64,000 nt of DNA from assembly GCA_035578905.1 (NCBI GenBank), contig JAQJVL010000174.1:917253-981252 (forward strand), written 5' to 3'. Origin of the DNA: Stictocephala bisonia. Its lineage: Eukaryota; Arthropoda; Insecta; Hemiptera; Membracidae. The notes under the pieces were generated by a model. It had not been told where the DNA came from. It searched no databases and worked only from the letters and a program-made list of their open reading frames with translations. A program made the translations under genes and the position numbers. Positions 12,531-22,227 of the stretch are shown here, piece after piece; position 1 is the first letter of the stretch, and every line of letters starts with the position of its first letter.

Positions 12531-13134
12531 AGGTGCAAGGTTACAGATTTATCGTGAGAATACAGTATATGCTGCTGGGTTATTTAATTTTTTGATAATT
12601 TGACGGATGGGAAGTTCTTTTGTGCTTTCATGACGTACCACTGAAGCAATTTCGTGGTTTTGTTATGAATAAGCTTTGGCTTTTCTTGAAAGTAAATTGA
12701 CTGTAGTGGGGGAACATAAACCAAACTATGAAACGTACTGTAGCTACTAATTAAATGAATAAGTCGTTCCAATTAATATTGAAAAATGAAGGCCTAAGAG
12801 GATTCAAGACCTGAACTATTACACGCTTAAGTTTCATTTTGTCGCGATGCAGACGCCAATTTGAAAATTATCAATGGTATGTACGAAAACACTGTAATAT
12901 TTGATACCGTTTGGTATATTTACAGTAGACTAACTAGAGAATTTGTATAAAATTATAAATTTACATCGAGTATATTTTCTTTGAATCCTACTTCAAGAGT
13001 GTATACGATTCTGTTTTTGTAAATAGCCTATTTTTCATAAATTGTTTAATCGCACTCATAGTCAATACAAACTCTTCAATACACACAAATAATGTTTGAA
13101 AGGAACATATTAGACATTCTGAGCTATTGGTTTT
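12531..13134. other. AT-rich DNA, nothing recognised
   Basis: No supported feature. Confidence 0.5.
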
Positions 13135-13590
13135 TACGAAACACCGCCGCGGTCCTAATAGGCGCCTATATAGACCGTTAAGTGCAGGGAATAACAGGCT
13201 TTTCTTGGCAATGCAAAGTAAGTTAGCAACGTCATCTCCAACTTCCTCGTCTGCACAGCTTTGTCAGTCGAGTTAGTCAAACATAGACTTTCAATTTGCA
13301 GCTTTCCCGTTAATGGGATTCTCGCTACGCCGATAGCTACATTAGCGCTCCCCGTGGCACAGACCTGGCGGAGGGTTGTTTGGTTCTGGTGAGGAGGGTA
13401 GTTACCACTCAGTGCCCTTCCGTAATAGCAAGTTTATTACGGACTAATGGAAGTGCCTCGTCAGGGGCTGCTACTGATAAGGCGTTTTGCTTTCGTTGAT
13501 GACGCTCTCCTGGTGACGACTGGAGGAAATGAGATGAGATTTTCATCGTAAATTCGCCGCTTGGAAATTTGTTGGAGGAAATGTTAAGAG
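13135..13590. promoter_or_regulatory. Longest high-complexity GC-richer island, candidate regulatory module
   Basis: About 450 bp of high-complexity sequence with words such as CACCGCCGCGGTCCTAATAG, CTATATAGACCG (TATA-like), TTAGCGCTCCCCGTGGC and ACGCTCTCCTGGTGACGAC. No reading frame longer than the background and no repeat partner in the window. Islands of this kind in AT-rich insect introns are often conserved enhancers (general knowledge); the assignment here is inference. Confidence 0.3.
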
Positions 13591-14117
13591 TTGTGTTCTG
13601 AGTGTAAAGTAATGCTTATTTATACTGATCATTTAAATTTTTGATTTTTCTTTGAATACTTTAGATGACGATGAACGGAAATATCGCCCTTTTTATGAAT
13701 GTACAAGTAACATAATTCTCCTCAACACAATTTTTACAACTAATGCATTTTAATTAACCATTCAATAACTATGCATTTCAAACTAGTGTTCTTACATGTA
13801 CAATGGTTTTAGCCCATACATACCCCTACAGTGGTATATACAAATATTAGGACAACAACAGTAGTTTGTCCGTAAAAATTAGACGTACGTTACCTACAAT
13901 AAATATACTCGATTTAATGAACCTACCGACCTGACATTAGCGTGCTTGAATGAAGTATCTCCAGAGAACACTAGCAATATAAAAATACATAAACAACAAA
14001 CAAAAATATATAGGCCAATATAAAGAATATGAAAACCCCAACATATAAAATGTTTACTTCCACACAAATCCACATAGGCAATCAAACAACTAGGTTATTA
14101 GAAAGATGTGGTAGGTT
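13591..14117. other. AT-rich DNA, nothing recognised
   Basis: A short hydrophobic minus-strand frame (14085-13894) has no supporting context. Confidence 0.5.
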
Positions 14118-14240
14118 ATAGAACTGAAATGTGCCAGCCATACAGGTGTTGCTACAGTCACGGCTGGCTAGTATCGTCACATCATTGGTCATAGCATTTT
14201 GAACATCGTCATAGTCCCAGGACTTGTAGGAGCGTTCTGA
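14118..14240 (+). repeat. Dispersed repeat copy A (pair with 37500)
   Basis: Shares an ordered set of words with 37500-37625: AGAACTGAAATGTG, ACGGCTG, TATCACC/TATCGTC, CATTGGTCAT, TTTTGAAC and a CAGGACTTG/CAGTACTTG 3' part. The copies are diverged but collinear, so this is an old interspersed element of unknown family. Confidence 0.55.
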
Positions 14241-14489
14241 AGTCAAACTGGTAGATAAAATAAATGGCCTTTAGTGGTGAGAAATCAAACAAAGTCGCCT
14301 AACCTGTTGCCATGCAGCGACTTTTGATGCAAGATTTCAAATTTAAGAATTCAATGACAGTATGACTCGATTTAGTAAAGTAACAGGAGGGGGTGTTTCA
14401 AATTAAAACAAAAACAGATAAGTATATTAACACTAAATTTAAGTTTCTTTATACAGTACTTATAATCCAATTTAATATTAAGTAGCATG
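14241..14489. other. Unique AT-rich DNA
   Basis: No supported feature. Confidence 0.5.
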
Positions 14490-14710
14490 GCACTGGAGGA
14501 AAATTTGGGCGCTACTCGCTAACGATTTGTTTGGTTCGATTCCTGGAGTCACACCTCAAGTCTCCTAAGGTGATCCTGGGTATCTTTAGGCAAGCTGCCA
14601 CCTCAGTAGTAGGTAACACTGGAATTAACGGCGTCGGGAGCGTAAAATACCGTCCCGCACACGTGATCCTTGTAGACTCATTCACAAATTATTATTACTA
14701 TTATTAAATA
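14490..14710 (+). mobile_element. Candidate tRNA-like SINE with ATT-type tail
   Basis: Contains a consensus Pol III B box GGTTCGATTCC (about 14531) and a 3' part that ends in an ATTATTATTACTATTATT run, which looks like a SINE tail. An A box is not convincing. It shares no clear sequence with the other SINE copies in the window, so if real it is a separate family. Confidence 0.4.
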
Positions 14711-15559
14711 AAAATTTTAAAATTATTCGTTAACGTTTCCTATAGTTAGATTTTTTTTCTTCCTCTTCCCAATGTTCGGCTTGTCAAGAAAATTGGCAGT
14801 GAAAGTCCCTTGACAACAGTGTCCCTGCGTTAAGATAAACGATTTCAGTTACGCAATAGTTAGCAGGGAAAGCGGAAAACCTGAGGTGGAAAACTGCTGA
14901 TCACTGCACCCATTGATGCTCGTCCAAAAAGGGAAGTTCCTCTTCAATTAGTTCTCTTGTGGTTGGCGTGTTCGCAACTTCAGTATTTGCTAATGGCTAC
15001 AGTGACTTGTCTTGTTCGAAGAGAATACCTCAACCCAGGATCTGAAGTTAAAACGGATTTGGATAGTAAAAGTATAAAACCAACAAATTTCAATATAAAC
15101 GTGCAAATCAGATTTTTGCCTAGAAACCTAGGTGAAAGGTTACAGATCTACCAAGCTACGACAATCTGTACCGTATGAGTTGCGCAACCAGGTAAGACTT
15201 TTTAACGCTTGTGCCTGAAAACTTACGTAGAAAAAATGCACGCATTGCTAATAAGTCCAACTTGGAATCGACTGATTGTTAGTTGAGATAAGCCGAAAGA
15301 CCGTCTAATCAAATCATACGTTATTTGATAACCTTCTACGAAAGATTAGTCAAATAGTTCGTTCATTACGTAAAAGGCCCGTTGACGCTTTATTAGTCTA
15401 GAAACAATTGATCTACTAAAAAGTCTGCTTCAGAGACCTTTCATATTTTGATCTAATATTCAAGCATGACAGGATCAAGATGGCTCTTCCAGGATCATTA
15501 CTTTGGATTTACGATGCCTGGAAAAGATCCCTTACAAATGAAACCTTGGTGGTGTAGAA
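14711..15559. other. Unique DNA, nothing recognised
   Basis: A short plus-strand frame at 14957-15178 has a plausible-looking peptide but no motif or splice support. Confidence 0.45.
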
Positions 15560-15780
15560 TGTCAGAGTGGTTTTAATGTTGTTGCTGGAGAGTGGTGATA
15601 GCCCGGTAGTAGGTAGTCTGCCAGATGGCTGCCGAAGGGGGGATGTGCCAAGCCACTCCCCCCTTATAAACTCCCCGAGGACTTTAACCTCCCCTCCACT
15701 GTCAACACTGCGTGGCGTGTCAAGTTCACACGCATCTGCCTTCAATCAGTCAGTCCCACTGGTGCCGATATCAAACAAAC
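15560..15780. other. GC-richer island open on both strands
   Basis: Frames of 114 codons (plus, 15567-15911) and 78 codons (minus, 15745-15509) overlap here. Neither peptide is recognisable and the two cannot both be genuine, so no gene is called. The segment is unique in the window. Confidence 0.25.
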
Positions 15781-16590
15781 TAAAGAAAACTTACTTGTTC
15801 TTTATTCATTTTCTTTGCCTAAACCATCTCATATTGAAACTCTGGGGTACCTTACTTGTCGTGTGCCCTTTCGTTGCTGTAAGGAATTTTGTAATCGTAG
15901 AAACCCTTTGAATAGGATCAACAAAGATTTTACCACTACTGAATATGAGATTTTTTTAAATAAGGTAAAGAAGATTGTAACGTAACATACGAGAGAATGA
16001 TTAATAATTCTGATAAATCTTTATTTTGAATGTTATAAGATGGGTTAATTTCTGATCATTCACTATCAAGTGTAAAATATGGTATTTTTCAAACAACCGT
16101 ATCGCATAGCTTCTTATCCCTGATCACCTTGCCATACGTTGTATAAATGACAATATTCTTGTAACTTGCGTGGCCTAGTACTATCGGGGGAAACAAAACC
16201 TCAAAGTTTACGGAAAAAGGAGGAAAATGCCCTTAGCAAAGCTTGATAGCATCTACAATAAAAAAAAGCACATGTTGTCATCAATCAGGGGTGTTTTTTT
16301 AATTTTTTGGCTTGAAAGGTACTGATGTGTTAGTAACAAAATAGTAATAGAATTTTTTCAAATTATTTAATTACTAATTAATAAGACATTTTTCTAATAT
16401 AAGAATAGCCAAAGATTGCACCTCTGAAATAAATTATTAATGCTTCTGGCTCTTTTCAACTTCAATTTTTAAGATAGTTGCTGGTTAACAAACACTTTTA
16501 TGAACATCTAACTACTTGGAAAACGTACGTAAGTTAAAAAGTCAGTAGTTTGTGTACATAATGTATCGCTGACTTCCAATACAGTATTTA
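15781..16590. other. AT-rich DNA, nothing recognised
   Basis: No gene, RNA or tandem repeat supported. Confidence 0.5.
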
Positions 16591-16966
16591 AATGAATCCC
16601 AAGATACTGAAACATGCTATGAAGCTGAAATTGAAAATACAGATCTTGATTCAAACAAAGAAACAAATCTTATGACTTGTAATAATACTTTGCAAACAAC
16701 TTCTACAAATAATTCTGGAAATACCTTACAAACTTCTAGCAACTTTCTTAATTACGATTTGCCATCAACCTCGGGGGTAACACCGAGGTTGATGGCAAAT
16801 CGTAATTAAGAAAGTTGCTAGAAGTTTGTAAGGTATTTCCAGAATTATTTGTAGAAGTTGTTTGCAAAGTATTATTACAAGTCATAAGATTTGTTTCTTT
16901 GTTTGAATCAAGATCTGTATTTTCAATTTCAGCTTCATAGCATGTTTCAGTATCTTGGGATTCATT
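16591..16966. repeat. Perfect 184-bp inverted repeat with 8-nt loop
   Basis: Arms 16591-16774 and 16783-16966 are exact reverse complements as far as I can read, separated by an 8-base spacer (GGGTAACA). The arms carry part of the open frame that runs on the minus strand from 17038, so an exon-like segment has been copied in inverted orientation onto its own end. Lack of divergence implies a very recent event or an assembly/template-switch artefact. Confidence 0.9.
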
Positions 16967-17038
16967 AAAATTCGGTATTGGTGGTTCATTTTTATTAAAA
17001 TTAAACTTGCGTCGTTTTGGAGGACGTCCGCCTAGCAT
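16748..17038 (-). pseudogene. Exon-like open frame truncated by the inverted duplication
   Basis: Reads 96 codons from an ATG at 17038. The first residues are strongly basic (GGRPPKRRKF, resembling a nuclear localisation signal), followed by an Asn/Thr/Ser-rich acidic stretch. Immediately upstream on the coding strand is TTTTAACTTTTTCTTAG, a good polypyrimidine tract plus AG acceptor, so it may be an exon rather than a gene start. From about 16782 onward the frame reads into the inverted copy of itself and stops at 16748, so the natural 3' continuation is lost. I recognise no family. A transposon-derived open frame is possible. Confidence 0.3.
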
Positions 17039-17642
17039 CTAAGAAAAAGTTAAAATACACTGAACTGAAGTTATCAATGAACTGTAAATTTATCTTGCTT
17101 GCTGTAATCCGGCTCGAAGAAATTATAATAAAAATGAAATAAAGTTCGAGAATAACTGAATTGTGTATATTAGACATAGGTAAGAAAAATACAATAATAT
17201 TTGGTTTGTTTACATTTTAACAGATTCAGAAAAACATGTGTTATTTAAAAAAATAAATTGAAATCATAACTCACATGTTGAAATAGTAAATAGTAAACAT
17301 TAAACAGTGGTATTGACCCACCCGCCCACCCAATACTTGGAATCGTGAAAACTCATAGAAAATGAGTTTTCTCAAAATTGTCACCAAATCCATTGGATTC
17401 CTGAGGTAGAAAACCATATATAGACAAAGTACGAAGAAAATCGGTAGAGCCGTGTTTTAAAAAAAATTACTGGAAATAGGTACATACATACAATTCCTTG
17501 CTCGTTTTATAGTATAAGATAAGCAATGGATATACCAAACCACGAAGGCCGTGAACTTGTAGAAGTCTTTCCAGGAAAACTCCAGATCATTTTGTACGTC
17601 CCAATAAATTGATACCCAACCATTGTGATAGTTTGCTACTCA
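17039..17642. other. AT-rich DNA with transposon-tail-like segment
   Basis: At 17365-17520 the sequence (GGATTCCTGAGGT, then AAAATCGGTAGAGCCGT, then a TACATACATACA run) resembles the 3' regions of degenerate interspersed elements also seen near 59150 and 51480. No coding sequence. If the flanking open frames were one minus-strand gene this would be an intron, but the visible splice phases do not fit. Confidence 0.35.
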
Positions 17643-17877
17643 CCAGGTAGTTACTTTGAAAGGAGCTACATTAATTTGTACACCAGTGGAAACAATGTTC
17701 TCTATTGTTACTGACCCATTTGTGCCAACAGTGACGGGAAGAGGATTTCTTTCCTCATCTCTAGAATTGTGTGTTTTTCTACTTTCTCCCTTTAATCCTA
17801 CTACACGTATTTTCACGTTATGCCGTGTCACCTTGCAGATAAACTTTCCAAAAATTGTCTCCCCAATTACAAAACTT
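17643..17877 (-). CDS. Exon-like open segment with consensus splice donor
   Basis: On the minus strand an open frame of about 78 codons runs from after a TAA at 17880-17878 down to a strong donor context ACTACCTG|GTGAGT at about 17643. The peptide has mixed composition (for example KIRVVGLKGESRKTHN and VTVGTNGSVTIENIVSTG), more protein-like than the other short frames here. A clear 3' splice site at its upstream end is not obvious. It ends in a phase that does not join the open frame at 17038. Family not recognised; could be a fragment of a transposon gene or a cellular exon. Confidence 0.25.
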
Positions 17878-17880
17878 TAA

Positions 17881-18639
17881 GATTTCTCTAGAATTTTACA
17901 CAGTAGAGTAGCATTTTTCTGCTATTTGATACAGAAAGACATTCTTCTCTCGGAATTCTTTTTCCAAGCTGTTACAGCACATTGTTTCAATTCACTTATT
18001 TGCGATATGCTACTTTGTGGTCCAATAAAGTGTAACAAATAAATTTATTTGACAAAATCATGAATCCAAACTAAATGCGTCAGAAAATTAAGCTAGATCA
18101 TCGTTTTAAAGTTAGACGGTAGATTGGACTGTCTAGTCTAGTCCCAACATGACTGGCAATTTTGATTTTATATGTATGTCGGTGGAGGGGAGGTTTTTCA
18201 TGTTTTATGTTTTTTTTATATTGGTTGAAATGGCTGATGGCTTTAATTTAGATAATATTGAGCTTTTGAACATATCACATATATATATAGATAGCAAATC
18301 TGAACATAAATAACTTTATCAAATTTCATAAAAATTAAACCTGGCTTGATTAAGCACGAATATACACAAACAAACCTCTCTGGATATGATGTTAGTTATC
18401 TATGAAACCCATGAACATCCTAGTTTATTGGAACTGTCATAACAAACTTTACACGTTAATGGATTGTTTCATAAACAACTTTTATATCTTAATGGCATTT
18501 TAATGGAGTAGGCCTAAAACAGGATTAACGTTAATAATAAAACTGTCCACATTTTATGGAAAGTTTGCAACAAGCGAAAATTCCAGAATTCGTGATACAG
18601 TGTAAGAAAAAAATTCAGTTCTGCACAAACTTCCATGTA
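17881..18639. other. AT-rich DNA, nothing recognised
   Basis: Contains a short TATATATATA run near 18280 and an interspersed-element-like stretch near 18300-18390. No gene or RNA supported. Confidence 0.45.
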
Positions 18640-18860
18640 GCGTAGTTCCCACCGATACAGAGCGAGCGTCCATGTGTCACGTCTTGTCCCATCCGGTCCT
18701 CCCACACACGTCCTGCTGGCAGGACACGTGATGTGGTAGCTGCCACGCGATGGTCCAGGAGCACGTGCACCCTCGCAGTTCCCCGATTTTGCCATTAGCT
18801 GCTTTCCCCTACAGACGTGATCTTGGAGCAGGATTATATCGGTTTTTACGCGGACTTGGA
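18640..18860. promoter_or_regulatory. GC-rich island with two CACGTG E-boxes
   Basis: Perfect CACGTG palindromes at 18725-18730 and 18762-18767, plus CACACACGTCC and GTCACGTC words, in a GC-rich unique segment. CACGTG is the consensus for bHLH factors such as Max, USF and Clock/Cycle. A 93-codon minus-strand frame (18795-18514) runs through it; its first half has a plausible Cys/Arg-containing peptide but the rest reads AT-rich flank, and no family is recognised. Confidence 0.3.
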
Positions 18861-19480
18861 GAGATTTTCATCTAGAACAGTTTCCCTTCTTAAAATCTCC
18901 AGTGTTATTCGTGATCTCTTTGTGGTTTTAGACCGACGTGAGATTTGTGTCGTTGTTTAGGAAGAGTATAATGCGGGTGAACAAGGAGTTAAGAACTATA
19001 ATAATTCCCGTTTAATATTCTAAAAAATACATTGGCACACTGAGTTTCCATCATTGTTTGGTAAACAAGCCGTAGCATTCCTTGGAAAATTAAATTTTAA
19101 CGATTTGAAAAGAAAAGTGTACATTATTTTAAATTGCCAAGATGTTCCCTGTAAAGGCAAAGATACATTAATTAGGCACTAAGAGAATTATTGCTTGAAC
19201 CAAACTAAGTTCATGACTTTTCAACTTATGTACTAAAGCTTTTATTTAACGTACAGCCTTTTTATTACAGCAACCTTAATAGAACAGTAATTTTAAAGCA
19301 TAACAGTCTTCTTTGAATAAATATAAATATCTTAGGCATAATCATAATGTTCAAATAATTATTGTTTTATACTTATTATTGGTCAGCAACATACTTTAAA
19401 AAAATAAAATTTGTAATGTTACTAAGTATTCCATTAATTATAAAGAATTATCGATGTTGATACACAATTTTTTTGTCTAT
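18861..19480. other. AT-rich DNA, nothing recognised
   Basis: No supported feature. The right end (TTTTTTTGTCTATTTTCAG at about 19468-19486) resembles a splice acceptor but is followed by a tandem repeat, not an open exon. Confidence 0.45.
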
Positions 19481-19496
19481 TTTCAGGCACATATAA

Positions 19497-19705
19497 AGTC
19501 CTATCAACGTGTATTACTAACAATGTGTAGTTCTATCAACAGTACTTCTATCAACATGAAGTTCTATAAACTTCAATTTCTATCAACACGAAGTCCTATC
19601 AACGTGAAGTTCTTTACTTAAGTTGTATGAACTTGAATTTCTGTCAACGTGTATTTATACAACAAACGTGACGTTCCATCAACTTGAAGTTCTATCAACA
19701 TGGCG
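19497..19705. repeat. Degenerate 15-17-bp tandem repeat
   Basis: About a dozen variants of TTCTATCAACRTGAAG, several with insertions or changes (TCTATAAACTTCAAT, TCTGTCAACGTGTATT, TTCCATCAACTTGAAG). Old and decayed compared with the other arrays in the window. Confidence 0.8.
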
Positions 19706-20184
19706 TCTACAATGTTTTTATATTGTACTTTTGGTGTAACTGCTTCCGAACTGGTATAGTGTGAATCCTGTGCCTAATCCGTTCGGGAACCCTCGTCCCA
19801 CAAAAGGAGTTACTTCACTGAACTGATGACACAAATAAATCAACGTCTGTGTTCAAAGACTAATGATTCGGAGGTCCCGCCCAGCCTAGAATAGCCTTTG
19901 ATGATTTGACCAGGAATAGCGTTTCACCATTGTTCTTTTTAAAAAATTATGTTTTTGCTAACGACGAAGGTGTTTAATTTTTTGTACATGTGTGACTTAA
20001 TATTTTACTTCAGTTTACTGCTTTAAGGTTAGTATTGCTAAAAATGTCGTAACTTACCAGTTTTGAAAAATACAGTTCAATCATAAAAACATGTTACAGT
20101 AAAGAATAAATTGGAAACGTATTTTTATCGGCTAATAAAATGACTTATTTCTGCACTTAATTAATAAACCACAATTCTTAATTC
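19706..20184. other. Unique AT-rich DNA
   Basis: A small island at 19740-19830 contains CCGTTCGGGAACCC and similar words that could be a decayed tRNA-like sequence; not convincing enough to call. Confidence 0.35.
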
Positions 20185-20475
20185 TTTCTCTTAATATTGA
20201 AAACAATGAATGTGGGATGTAACAATGGTCTGTTTTCTCTCCTTCTTTTTTTAGAATATAAAACTAAACAAATTTATGCCTAGTACCGAAAAGTTACTAA
20301 TTTTAATTAAAAGTTTACATAATTTCTGTAACAAGTTGTTGAGTTGAACAAGGATTTTAATTTTGATTCAGGAAAGTGGTTGATAAAGTGGTCTATGGTG
20401 TCAGGACTTTGAAACTCAGCTAGAGATAGTGCAGGTACGAATCTTGGCCTTTTATTGGAAGTTTTTATGAGTTAT
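20185..20475 (+). mobile_element. Dispersed repeat with tRNA-Leu-like 3' part, copy A
   Basis: Collinear with 35165-35360: TCTCTTAATATT, then GGGATGTAACAATGGTCTG, a TTCTTTTTTT run, AACATAAAA-type words and a 3' part resembling a class II tRNA: TGATAAAGTGGTCTATGG (A-box side) followed about 45 bp later by GGTACGAATCTTGG (B-box side), with a long variable region between. Probably a tRNA-related interspersed element. Confidence 0.45.
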
Positions 20476-20639
20476 ACGTTATCCTGTTCTCAACCTTATT
20501 CTGTTTTAACAGATCTGAACAGATCAATATTATATGGGGAATGGGCAGAGTAAGGTTGTAAATGAGATCGGCCATTTTTTCCTAAAAATATATTTAAAAT
20601 CACTATGACCAATGGATTTATGATTTATGATTTAGGCTG

Positions 20640-20880
20640 AGGGTGTGGTTGGTTTAGTAGATACCTTCTCACGGATCATATATTTTATTTTTGTTGCCCC
20701 TTTTCCTCCACGTACAGTGCACCTGGCACCACCAAACCATATCGCGTTGGCATTGTATTGTCCTGGAGCAGATGGTGCTGGAACTTTCTCCAGCGTCATG
20801 GCCTCCAGCACGCCCCGCCGTCACGGTCCGACAGTCCGCGCCCGGTCGTCGTGAACACCGCCAGCAAACTACGTGTCTTG
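20640..20880. other. GC-rich island with overlapping short frames
   Basis: GC-rich around 20790-20870 (CGCCCCGCCGTCACGG). Three overlapping plus-strand frames of 69-78 codons start between 20645 and 20758 and the minus strand is also open in places; none is recognisable. Could be an exon, a promoter or a conserved non-coding segment. No evidence favours one. Confidence 0.25.
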
Positions 20881-21724
20881 CTAATTCCTTCGATGTGTTA
20901 TAAATGTGCTTTACTTTTTATGATGAGTTTGGGTACATTGAAAATTGCAACAAAATTCAAAATAATATGTTATAACCTAAAAATATTTACTTAATTTGAT
21001 AAGGGAAATCACAAGGTGTGAAGTACGATAATGATTGAAGGATGGAGCAACCGAGTATTTCCTACACAAACATTACAATTTGGTATATAATATACAAAAT
21101 AACACTAGAATACTTTGGATTGTCGTTTCGTGCCATCTGGTGCGTTATCTGGTTTCATAATAAGAAAAATTATATTTTATTGATTACAATTTAATCAAGT
21201 TAAATCAAAAACAAAAATTGCTAACTATATCTATTTTATATTTTAATTTTGCTGATTTGTATACTTTATCAACAAAAAATATATAGATTACAACACCATA
21301 TTAAAATAATTTTTATGAATTGGACCAAATCTACACCACTTATAAAATAGTAATAGAATCCGTTGTAGTCCTATTTACTGTAAAAGTATAATATATGGAA
21401 TAAAGGTAGGAGAAATTCTAAAATACCATTTATAATTTATGGGTATTACTTTAATTAATGGCTATTCTGTTCAACATACCTTAAAGGAAACCATAATAAA
21501 AGATCCTTTGACACCACATTTTGATTCACGTTCATTTGTTTTCCGTCATGGATCCTTACAATGACTAGAAGAAAGGCTTTTATATTATAAATAGTGCAAA
21601 TTGCAAGGGTCTCCCATTTTATTGTTCAAACGTATTCTTACCACCTTTGAACCATTTAAACAAATTATTTAGCAAAATTGTATTATTAACATAATCAACA
21701 TATAATTTTTTTCACTTTTCATTG
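20881..21724. other. AT-rich flank of the 24-bp array
   Basis: Unique AT-rich sequence with no gene, RNA or repeat seen. The array begins abruptly after a TTTTCATTGTTTTTATTTAT stretch. Confidence 0.5.
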
Positions 21725-22227
21725 TTTTTATTTATAGCCAGTGAACTCCTGTTGTTTATAGCTAGTGAAGTCGTGTTGTTTATATCCAGTGAAGTCGTGT
21801 TGTTTATAGCCAGTGAAGTCCTGTTGTTTATATCTAATGAACTCCTGTTGTTTATAGCTAGTGAACTCCTGTTGTTTACAGCTAGTGAAGTCCTGTTGTT
21901 TATAGCTAGTGAAGTAGTGTTGTTTATAGCTAGTGAACTCCTGTTGTTTATAGCTAGTGAACTCCTGTTGTTTACAGCTAGTGAAGTCCTGTTGTTTATA
22001 GCTAGTGAAGTAGTGTTGTTTATAGCTAGTGAAGTCGTGTTGTTTATATCCAGTGAAGTCCTGTTGTTTATATCTAGTGAACTCCTGTTGTTTATAGCTA
22101 GTGAATTCCTGTTGTTTATATCTAGTGAACTCCTGTTGTTTATAGCTAGTGAATTCCTGTTGTTTATATCTAGTGAACTCCTGTTGTTTACAGCTAGTGA
22201 AGTCCTGTTGTTATAGCTAGTGAAGTC

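Noticed and set aside
15509..15911. Overlapping genes on opposite strands
   Set aside because: Both peptides are unrecognised and mutually exclusive; a low-stop GC-rich patch is enough explanation.
18514..18795. 93-codon minus-strand gene
   Set aside because: The second half reads AT-rich flank as hydrophobic residues; no family or signals supporting a gene.
19468..19500. Splice acceptor and exon start at 19486
   Set aside because: The sequence downstream is a degenerate tandem repeat with stops.
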